Below are positions 7,520 to 14,635 of a stretch of 64,000 nt of DNA, one piece after another. Location: NCBI GenBank assembly GCA_942492065.1, contig CALODV010000008.1, positions 124,001 through 188,000 of the forward strand. The letters are read 5' to 3'. Position numbers and translations under genes: made by a program. Below the pieces are notes generated by a model that saw only the letters and a list, made by a program, of their open reading frames with translations, ran no database searches and was not told the origin of the DNA. Within the stretch, counting starts at the first letter, position 1; each line of letters begins with the position of its first letter. Source of the DNA: G963665815 sp942492065 (GTDB lineage: Bacteria > Cloacimonadota > Cloacimonadia > Cloacimonadales > JAIOQZ01).

Positions 7520-9371
7520 ATACTATGGACAAAATGGCTTTGGAGCAAGCTGGTATAAAACAGTAGTCCGCAAAAGGAAATATATCATCTTGGACCCTAA
7601 ATCAGATGCGTATACTTCTATTACGTTTATAACTTCAAACATGAAAGACTCCTTGATGGTTAAACTAACCTATCCTGACGGTACAACTGACCTGTATGAC
7701 AAGGATGATTTTTTTAAAGAAGAAAGCTCATATTCAGTAGATACCTATAAACTGGCATTCCCAACAGTGAAGCGCGGTACTATTGTTGATTTTTACTCGA
7801 AAGCAACAAGATGGATACCATATCCTGATCTTGAGCAGGAATATACAATGGGCTTATATGTTCCTTGTAAAGATTATACTTTCAAATTTGCCATACCGGA
7901 CTGGTGGCAGTTTGACGTTAAGAAAATGGGAGATTCCCGATATCTGAATTTCAGGAAGGAAGCTTTTCCCTCAGAAAAGAAAACAGTATATGTTTACCAT
8001 AAGAAAGATGTAGATGTACTGGCAGATGAGATGTATTCTCCTATGGAACATGAGATATCAGATTATTTCTCTATCATGTTCACACGTTTTGTTGCCGGTG
8101 GATATCAATACAGTAATATGAGGGACTGGCACAGTATTGCAATGTCTATTCGGAACAAATGGATTAACAATGACAGCTGGTTCTCGAACAGACTTAGTAA
8201 GACAACTGATTCACTTACGACAGAAGACATGACCGACCAGGAAAAAATCGAAGCAATAAATGATTTCATTCACGAAAACATCAAAGTGTCGTCTGATTTT
8301 GATGATAAGAATTTTGCACAGATTCTTAAGACGAGAAAAGGTGATTATTACAGTGTAACAGGTCTGATGTTTGCAATGCTTAAAGAAGTAGATTTCGATC
8401 CTAAATATGTGCTTGTACATTCTAATGAACTTGGATACCTGGATTTCAAAATACCTTCAATGTCTCAAATTCCTTTCCCTGCAGTAATTGTTCAAAAGAG
8501 CAAAAAAACTTATGTACTGTTCCCATGGTTGAAGTATCTCGCTGTGGATGAAATTCCCGAGATTTTCAGAAACGAGGCAGCATTGGTTATACCTTCCCAT
8601 AATTCCAGAATTATTGACCCCTATTACTCAGATTTAAAGAGAAATAAAAGTTATCTGGATCTGGATATTTTGTTCGAAAAAGACAATGCTTACTTTGTAA
8701 AGCTTCCTGAGGGAAGGATAGATAAGGATTATTCTCTTGAGAACTACGAGATAACAATAAATGAAGACGGTACTATGGATGTTGAAGAAGAAAAGATTAT
8801 CAAAGGGACTATTGCATACTCTCTGAGAAATTTACTGGAAGACATTGAGGACGAAGAAATTGAAAAAGAACTGAATAGATTCGTTACCTACGATGATGGA
8901 GCAGTAGAAATAGAATCAGCGGAAATGATTGATAGAGATGATTACAAGAAACCTTTAGTTATTAAGCTGAAGTATAAGGTAAGTAATCTTGTGTCTGTTT
9001 TTGATGATGAAATCCTGTTCCAGACAAGTGGACTTTTGGCTTCAACTTCACTGACAAAATACAAGATTGAAACAGAGAAAAGAAAGAATCCTATTAAAAT
9101 CAGTTATGACACCGGTTTCAGGAAGAATATTGTAATTAGCTATCCTGAGTCCTGGACTTTGGAGACTGAGCTGAAAGATATAAACTACTCGAATAAATTT
9201 GGTCAGGTTATCGCCCTTTACAAGCAAAACGGGAATAGTCTGGAGGTAGATCAGGATGTTGTTCTGAAGAAAAGCAGTGAGCCTAAAGAAGAGTTTAAAG
9301 AACTCCTCAATGTAATGGGTAAACAGTCCAAACTGCAGATTCCAACGATTATTTTCAGAAATAATTCATAA
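7464..9371 (+). CDS. DUF3857/transglutaminase-fold protein, catalytic residues lost (body of frameshifted lipoprotein)
   Basis: 635 codons, the main part of the gene whose signal peptide lies in the overlapping frame at 7325. True protein sequence probably joins at about position 7484, since the first few residues here (MTSTGI) read like out-of-frame sequence. The DUF3857-like N-terminal part is followed by a transglutaminase-like fold, but where the upstream paralogue has GDCKD this protein has GDYYS (Cys to Tyr), and the His position reads FPAVIV instead of DHVIAV. It is therefore likely a pseudoenzyme with a structural or binding role. A C-terminal beta domain (about 430-600) resembles that of other two-domain DUF3857 proteins. 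Confidence 0.75.
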   Translation: MTSTGINRAYYLKYSKSIEYYGQNGFGASWYKTVVRKRKYIILDPKSDAYTSITFITSNMKDSLMVKLTYPDGTTDLYDKDDFFKEESSYSVDTYKLAFPTVKRGTIVDFYSKATRWIPYPDLEQEYTMGLYVPCKDYTFKFAIPDWWQFDVKKMGDSRYLNFRKEAFPSEKKTVYVYHKKDVDVLADEMYSPMEHEISDYFSIMFTRFVAGGYQYSNMRDWHSIAMSIRNKWINNDSWFSNRLSKTTDSLTTEDMTDQEKIEAINDFIHENIKVSSDFDDKNFAQILKTRKGDYYSVTGLMFAMLKEVDFDPKYVLVHSNELGYLDFKIPSMSQIPFPAVIVQKSKKTYVLFPWLKYLAVDEIPEIFRNEAALVIPSHNSRIIDPYYSDLKRNKSYLDLDILFEKDNAYFVKLPEGRIDKDYSLENYEITINEDGTMDVEEEKIIKGTIAYSLRNLLEDIEDEEIEKELNRFVTYDDGAVEIESAEMIDRDDYKKPLVIKLKYKVSNLVSVFDDEILFQTSGLLASTSLTKYKIETEKRKNPIKISYDTGFRKNIVISYPESWTLETELKDINYSNKFGQVIALYKQNGNSLEVDQDVVLKKSSEPKEEFKELLNVMGKQSKLQIPTIIFRNNS

Positions 9372-9391
9372 TTGATATTTATAAGCATAAG

Positions 9392-9417
9392 CAGCAGGTG
9401 GAAGCCTGCTGTTTTTT
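9392..9417 (+). terminator. Intrinsic terminator
   Basis: A perfect 7-bp stem CAGCAGG/CCTGCTG (9392-9398 with 9405-9411), 6-base loop, then six Ts. It lies 20 bases after the DUF3857 gene and 11 bases before the next ATG, so read-through or a promoter inside the small gap must serve the downstream gene. Confidence 0.75.
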
Positions 9418-9428
9418 AAGGAGTACAC

Positions 9429-10538
9429 ATGAAGAAATCTATTCTTACTATCGTCTTTACTATCTTACTTATGTGCCTGAACGCGTACTATTATATACCT
9501 TACAATATATTAACTCAAGGATATGAAAAGGGATTGGGAAATATTTCAAATCCATCTCTGATCTGGAATAATAATCCACATTCGATGGTTAATAGTCCCG
9601 GTCTTCTGGGATTCGCTAAAGAAGGTATTACTCTGAATTTCCTGAATGATAATTACCTGAGTTTGATTGCTCCCGGATATGATGAATGGATATCAGTCAA
9701 TTCATATAAGTATGATGCTAATATTGCATATTATAATAACGGTATAGGGATACTTTTTCCCATGATTAATCCGGACGGTGAGTTTGGTTTTGGTTTTAAG
9801 ACTGAGACAATGGAACATACTGTGTTCAGCTATGATAAGTACTATAGTTTCGGGTTGGCATTTAATCCAATGGACTTCTATAATATTGAGCACTCCAGAT
9901 GGCAGGTAGCCATGGGTATGACATTCAATATTGAGGATATTGAGAATCAAGTTGGTGATTTCAGTGGTAATTTCTGGAATATGGGTTTCACAGGTCTTTA
10001 TAAACCTGTAGCTTTTGAAGACGGTAGTTTATATGATGTTGAGATTACTCAAGGTTTGAATTTCTCAAATGTCTTTGGAAACAGCGTTGAGTTTGAAAAT
10101 TTAAGAGGAGCTTTCAAAAGCCGATATTGTAGAAGTCTGACATTTGCTGTAGCCGGCAAAGTCAGTATGTATTCTACAAAAGGGACATTTATAGAACCTG
10201 TGTCTGATAATTTCTTCTCATTCATGTATACTTTTCTTAAGGATAACCTGTTTGAATTTGAAGATTACGATGAAGATACTCAAAATGGTATAGAGTTTGG
10301 CTTCCTGGATATTTTCTTCCTGAGATATGGATTTTCCAAAGAGGGTGTGTTTCGGGAGCTTGATAACATGTTTGATTCAGATACTTTTGGTTTTGGAATC
10401 AAATTAGCTGCAAATGACTATTTTGAGTTTTGCTATGATGAATCTACTTTTGGTGATCCTGAAAATGAAACGGCTCTGACTCTTAACCTGAATCTGAAGA
10501 AAATCTGGAGTAAATTGAAAACACAAAATCAGATGTAG
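9429..10538 (+). CDS. Outer-membrane barrel protein, PorV/FadL-like architecture, hypothetical
   Basis: 369 residues with a signal peptide (about 1-18) followed by many short amphipathic strands rich in Gly, Phe, Tyr and Asn. The early segment (NPSLIWNNNPHSMVNSPGLLGF) resembles the N-terminal region of UPF0164/PorV-like outer-membrane proteins, where Asn/Pro/Ala motifs mark bound loci after the signal. Function not recognised with confidence: a lipid-transport-type barrel or a type IX secretion accessory are both possible. GGAG lies 4 bases before the spacing region of the ATG. It sits between two hairpin terminators, so may be a single-gene unit. Confidence 0.55.
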   Translation: MKKSILTIVFTILLMCLNAYYYIPYNILTQGYEKGLGNISNPSLIWNNNPHSMVNSPGLLGFAKEGITLNFLNDNYLSLIAPGYDEWISVNSYKYDANIAYYNNGIGILFPMINPDGEFGFGFKTETMEHTVFSYDKYYSFGLAFNPMDFYNIEHSRWQVAMGMTFNIEDIENQVGDFSGNFWNMGFTGLYKPVAFEDGSLYDVEITQGLNFSNVFGNSVEFENLRGAFKSRYCRSLTFAVAGKVSMYSTKGTFIEPVSDNFFSFMYTFLKDNLFEFEDYDEDTQNGIEFGFLDIFFLRYGFSKEGVFRELDNMFDSDTFGFGIKLAANDYFEFCYDESTFGDPENETALTLNLNLKKIWSKLKTQNQM

Positions 10539-10557
10539 ATCATTAACTATAAAGAAG

Positions 10558-10588
10558 GGCTATATCTTATTGTGCGATATAGCCTTTT
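10558..10588. terminator. Hairpin terminator, copy 1 of a repeated hairpin
   Basis: GGCTATATC (10558-10566) pairs with GATATAGCC (10576-10584), followed by TTTT. It follows the barrel gene by 20 bases and also faces the end of the convergent minus-strand lipoprotein gene. The same 9-bp arms occur at 11783-11809. Confidence 0.7.
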
Positions 10589-10715
10589 ATCGTTAAAAAA
10601 CGGAAGTTCAAGTGCAAAAAAATCTTTGCAATTGGAATAATCAAAAGTAAGCGGCCTCAATAACAACACTTTCAAATTAGTCTACGATCTGATCAGGTGA
10701 CATCCTGCTGTTTTT

Positions 10716-11654
10716 TTAATGCAAATGATATTTATGAATTACTCCATTCTCGCGAGAATACAGGAATGCATCATCTCCAGCTAATCCCCATGTCCAGGGG
10801 TAATAAGCATCATCTTTTTTTAAATTGTATACTTGCATAATTTTGCCTTCAAAGTTGTACAAAACCAGTTTACTTTCAGTCTTGGTTTCTTCATCTGCAT
10901 TCTTCTGCGAAAACACAATTATAAGTAAAAAGCCATCCTTGTACAGCTTTGGACATAAGAACGAAGTATAATCATCATATTCTGACTGGGGGATTTCGAG
11001 CTCTCCCTGCTTGTTAATTCCACTTTCATTGACTATTAGAAATGTGTTTGCACTTTGAAAAGTTATAAGAATACTTCTACCAAATGATAGAAAATCATAA
11101 TATCTTTCTGCCGGTTTCTGAAGATTGTGTTTATCGAGCCATTCGTGCATTTTGTAGAACAATTTTGTTGAATCATTTTCAATGTAAAATATTGAGTTAT
11201 CCGGGTACCCAATATGAGTGTTATAGTATAGTCTCGATTTATCCTGAGAAAGGGATGTATTATACGGAGATTGAGTAATGATCGATGATTTGTAGGAGAA
11301 GTCTTCATTCAGAAACTGCAATCTCATATTGAAAACATCTGCTACGACAAAACCATTTTTATACTCTGAAATACCTTGAATCCCCTGAAATTCTAAGGGG
11401 GCTTTACCTGATTTGCCAAACTCAGTAATATATTCCATTGTAGAAGGATCATATACCTTGATAGTATTACTTTCATCTGCAACTAACAGTCTTTTTTCCA
11501 TAGCTGTTATACAGGATGGCTTAGAAATCATATAGTTCTCATGATCTTGCCATCCAAGTGAATCAACGGGTATCAGGTCATGGATTTTTTGTTCAATTTG
11601 CTTACAACTGACTATACTCACCAATATAAATAAAATACATATGATTTTTCGCAT
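10716..11654 (-). CDS. Lipoprotein with probable 6-bladed beta-propeller
   Basis: About 312 residues. The ATG at 11654 is preferred over the ATG at 11678: AGAGGA lies 8 bases upstream and the protein then starts directly with a lipoprotein signal (ILFILVSIVSC, lipobox at Cys18). The body has repeated strand groups of the propeller type (SCITAMEKRLLVADESN..IKVYDPSTMEYI, GFVVADVFNMRLQFLN), like the BF3164/6-bladed propeller lipoproteins of Bacteroidetes. Such proteins are anchored in the outer membrane or periplasm; ligand unknown. It is transcribed away from the FG-GAP genes' terminator at 11779 and stands alone. Confidence 0.65.
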   Translation of the reverse strand: MRKIICILFILVSIVSCKQIEQKIHDLIPVDSLGWQDHENYMISKPSCITAMEKRLLVADESNTIKVYDPSTMEYITEFGKSGKAPLEFQGIQGISEYKNGFVVADVFNMRLQFLNEDFSYKSSIITQSPYNTSLSQDKSRLYYNTHIGYPDNSIFYIENDSTKLFYKMHEWLDKHNLQKPAERYYDFLSFGRSILITFQSANTFLIVNESGINKQGELEIPQSEYDDYTSFLCPKLYKDGFLLIIVFSQKNADEETKTESKLVLYNFEGKIMQVYNLKKDDAYYPWTWGLAGDDAFLYSRENGVIHKYHLH

Positions 11655-11778
11655 AAAGTGATCCTCTTTTGAGTTCATTTGATGATTAAACTGTGTTTAC
11701 ATGTTCTAATACAATTTCCAAAGAAATCTCACAGCGAAGTCATTCTAAAAAAAATCAAATCTTGATGATAATTATAAT

Positions 11779-11813
11779 AAAAGGCTATATCAAATTGAGC
11801 GATATAGCCTTTT
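11779..11813. terminator. Bidirectional hairpin terminator, copy 2 of the repeated hairpin
   Basis: AAAAGGCTATATC (11779-11791) pairs perfectly with GATATAGCCTTTT (11801-11813), giving T-runs on both strands. It lies 19 bases beyond the minus-strand FG-GAP gene end and shares its core arms with the hairpin at 10558. Confidence 0.75.
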
Positions 11814-11832
11814 TATAGTATGCAATTATTTC

Positions 11833-12531
11833 TTATTTCAGCATCACACATTTTTTAACAGCCTGTGTTCTGCTGTTGTAGTTTACTTTATAGAAATATA
11901 CTCCTGATCCTACAGATTTACTTGCAGAGTCTGTTCCATTCCACTCAACTTTATGCTGTCCCTGCCTTAATTTTCTGTCAACCAATGTTTTTACCTTTTG
12001 TCCTTTCATATTGTATATGGTGATTTCCACGTCTGTATCTTCTTTTATGTTGAAAGATATGTTTGTGGATGGATTGAACGGATTCGGGTAGTTGGTGATG
12101 TCGGCTGAGAAAGACGGGGCAGAGGTTTCTGAGTTTGGAACTTGAGTGAAGGTTTCATAATAATTGTTTCCCATTACAATATCCAAATCTGCGTCATTAT
12201 CCATATCAATTAAAGATCCATAAGGTCCACGGAAGAAATTATAATATGGGGTTAGTGAATCATAAAAGTAATATGTAGGCAGCTCAATTTGAGTAAAACT
12301 GTTTGCTCCTGCATTTATATAACAACTACCATCGAAGAAAATATCCATATTGGAATCATTATCTATATCGAGAACCCTGAGATAGCTCCTGGGTGTAGAA
12401 GTATTGATAATTTCAATTGCATCTGCAAAACTAAGATTACCATTATTGCCGGATATTGAAATACTGTAATAAAAAAAGCTTGAATCGATATTAAACTCAA
12501 TAACAAGATCAGGAAGAGCATCTCCATTCAT
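11833..12531 (-). CDS. C-terminal part of frameshifted FG-GAP protein with type IX-like sorting domain
   Basis: 232 codons starting in ATGA overlap with the previous frame's stop. It begins in the middle of an FG-GAP repeat (MNGDALPDLVIEF), has no signal peptide, and ends with the about 80-residue Por/FlgD-Ig-like sorting domain: NYPNPFNPSTNISF, then IYNMKGQKVKTL, then GSGVYFYKV. Such domains direct secretion and surface attachment through the type IX system in FCB bacteria. In the same frame, codons before the ATG read NIRAAD, which joins well to the upstream ORF's LASG. One base missing near 12550 would fuse the two into one protein, so I read this as the tail of that gene. Confidence 0.7.
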   Translation of the reverse strand: MNGDALPDLVIEFNIDSSFFYYSISISGNNGNLSFADAIEIINTSTPRSYLRVLDIDNDSNMDIFFDGSCYINAGANSFTQIELPTYYFYDSLTPYYNFFRGPYGSLIDMDNDADLDIVMGNNYYETFTQVPNSETSAPSFSADITNYPNPFNPSTNISFNIKEDTDVEITIYNMKGQKVKTLVDRKLRQGQHKVEWNGTDSASKSVGSGVYFYKVNYNSRTQAVKKCVMLK

Positions 12532-14429
12532 ATCAGCAGCTCGAATATTCCGGAGGCAAGCTCTCTATGTGTAAGTAAGCTCATTGCAAATGAATCAGAA
12601 ATTGTACAACCATTGTTATCAAAGCTTAAATCATACCATTGAGATTCTTTGATTAATTCCTGATTACCGTTGAAATCAAAATCCGTGATTCCTATAGTTG
12701 AAAAATTATTAACGGAACGAAGATTTTGGGATTCCCTGGATCCCTCTTCGTACACTGAGCCTAAAGAGCTGAACTGCTCATAAGTAAGATTTGGAGATTG
12801 TTCATGGAATGCATAGAGTAGCGTTGTTTTGCAACCTGTATAACCAGGATCATGCCAATAGTAAAATGAAAAATATAATAGATCAAGATGATTGTCATTA
12901 TTGAGATCATCGAAATAGAAACCTGTCCTCCCGTATCCACTGTGACCAGGAAAATCAGAACTTTCAGATAATGGAATACGATCTGTTAATCTTTCAATAC
13001 TGATATTGTTGTCAGGATTATCAAAGCTCGAGATTCCATAAAAATAGTCAGATGTGGAAGAGAAAATTATACTGTTATTGTTATCCATTGCCAGATCAGC
13101 TACCATTATTTGTTGTTCCGGTCTTGGAAGCTCTCTTTTCAGGCTTGTTTTTGTATAATGATATGACGCATCGCTATGTAAAACGAAAGATGAATCACCA
13201 CCGACTGACTTAAGTATCATATCCGGAATATTGTCATTATTGATGTCGCCCAGAATATATTCAATATTTTCATAATATTGATAGGCATTGTATGAAATTT
13301 GCGTATCTGTAAAGGATACTGAATCATTTGTAGAACAGTTTACTGATATTATTCTGTTAGTTTCGGGATGAACAATATCAAGTAGATTATCAGAATTGAT
13401 ATCTTTAAAATCACCTACTGGACTTGAACTAATATTTGTAAAGTCAAAAGTTCCATTATTATTGAGGATGAAATAGAACTGACTTCCACTAATCATACAA
13501 AGATCAGCCAGCATGTCACCGTTAATGTCTTTGAAGGAATGACAACTAATATAATTACCATTTGATATTGTTGATAGTTGGAAAGTCTGATATGTACTTG
13601 TTGAAAATGATGATTGATTGTTTATATGGCACTTTATGTATCCTTCAATTGAATCATACGAACCAAACTCAATTATATCAGTATCCGAGTCACCATCTAC
13701 ATCAGCAAAGAATATTTCAGATTCTGTGAATTCAAAAGGTTCTTGTATTGTTCGGTAGGTGAATTGGATGTCGCCGTCATTTCTCAATACTGCAACCTCA
13801 TAGTCAAGCAACAGGAATATGTCAGTAAGTGAATCCTGATTATAGTTACCTAAACTAATACTTGGAGAACCAAGATAGGAGAATTCATGCTGCAGTGTGA
13901 AATTGTCATCATTACTGTATATTTTGAACCCACGCCACATCTTTAGTATGGACTCAGTAACACCATCATTATTTAAGTCCCCCTCAAGAACAAAATAAGC
14001 ATAGTCGCTAACAGGGATTGATTGAGTGACAGTATGATTTGCCAGATTAACATCCTGATAAAACAAGTTGCTTGATTGGTAAGTGGATCTTTCCCATAGT
14101 CTGAGAATCCCATTTGCAGGAGTTGAACATTTGAATATGTATCCGTCAATTGAGTCTTCAGGCAGAATCTCAACATAGTTGTATGATACATTATCAGCAT
14201 TCATATTTGTTATGGCATATAAGCTGCCGTCATGTGGTGTATAAAACCCTCTTACATGAGAACTGACAATACCGTCTTTGAAACCATCACCATTAATGTC
14301 CTCGACAGCAATGATCTCACCCCCGGGACAAGGAGTATCAAGTATCATCTTCTTTTCACTGAGATTAAGCTCTCCAAAACACATGGTCGCAATTGCAATA
14401 GTAAACAGCACAAATAGTAATTTTTTCAT
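12528..14429 (-). CDS. FG-GAP/VCBS repeat protein, N-terminal part of a frameshifted gene
   Basis: About 633 codons from ATG 14429, chosen because AGGGGG precedes it and it starts with a signal peptide (MKKLLFVLFTIAIATMCFG); an upstream ATG at 14504 lacks both. The body holds many Ca-binding FG-GAP-like repeats with D-x-N-x-D loops (DINGDGFKDG, DLNNDGVTES, DVDGDSDTDI, DINNDNIPDM), which build an integrin-alpha-like propeller. It stops abruptly inside a repeat at 12528, where another frame carries on with the rest and a type IX-like tail. Predicted role is a large secreted or surface-attached binding protein. The next genes upstream are related FG-GAP lipoproteins. Confidence 0.75.
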   Translation of the reverse strand: MKKLLFVLFTIAIATMCFGELNLSEKKMILDTPCPGGEIIAVEDINGDGFKDGIVSSHVRGFYTPHDGSLYAITNMNADNVSYNYVEILPEDSIDGYIFKCSTPANGILRLWERSTYQSSNLFYQDVNLANHTVTQSIPVSDYAYFVLEGDLNNDGVTESILKMWRGFKIYSNDDNFTLQHEFSYLGSPSISLGNYNQDSLTDIFLLLDYEVAVLRNDGDIQFTYRTIQEPFEFTESEIFFADVDGDSDTDIIEFGSYDSIEGYIKCHINNQSSFSTSTYQTFQLSTISNGNYISCHSFKDINGDMLADLCMISGSQFYFILNNNGTFDFTNISSSPVGDFKDINSDNLLDIVHPETNRIISVNCSTNDSVSFTDTQISYNAYQYYENIEYILGDINNDNIPDMILKSVGGDSSFVLHSDASYHYTKTSLKRELPRPEQQIMVADLAMDNNNSIIFSSTSDYFYGISSFDNPDNNISIERLTDRIPLSESSDFPGHSGYGRTGFYFDDLNNDNHLDLLYFSFYYWHDPGYTGCKTTLLYAFHEQSPNLTYEQFSSLGSVYEEGSRESQNLRSVNNFSTIGITDFDFNGNQELIKESQWYDLSFDNNGCTISDSFAMSLLTHRELASGIFELLI

Positions 14430-14502
14430 TTTTCCCCCTGCAGTCGAAAACAGCTTCATACCCCTATAAAGCAAATCCAGACTTTTTGAATAAATATTTA
14501 AC

Positions 14503-14533
14503 ATAAAAAGAATTCTTTATCATGAATAGTCAA
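14503..14533 (-). promoter_or_regulatory. Candidate promoter of the FG-GAP gene (module copy 1)
   Basis: On the minus strand, TTGACT (complement of 14528-14533) inside the conserved word ATCCTTGACTAT, with a weak AT-rich minus-10 19 bases on (TTTTAT). The same word stands before both paralogous lipoprotein genes upstream (17372-17377, 20013-20018), which makes a shared promoter plausible. Confidence 0.35.
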
Positions 14534-14575
14534 GGATTATATGATGTATTTGTGAAATTATGGTGATTGAGGGAA

Positions 14576-14607
14576 GGAAAAAAGCATGGCAGATATCTAC
14601 CATGCTT
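14576..14607 (-). terminator. Intrinsic terminator of the 14636 gene
   Basis: AAGCATGG (14582-14589) pairs with CCATGCTT (14600-14607); read on the minus strand the hairpin is followed by a run of Ts. An almost identical terminator follows the paralogous gene at 17425-17450, so the terminator was copied with the gene. Confidence 0.8.
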
Positions 14608-14635
14608 CTATATTAATACTTTTGATTATATATCT

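Noticed and set aside
10690..10716. CCTGCTGTTTTTTT as a second copy of the 9392 terminator
   Set aside because: Only four base pairs of the stem remain and the T-run is on the wrong strand for the adjacent minus-strand gene; perhaps a relic.
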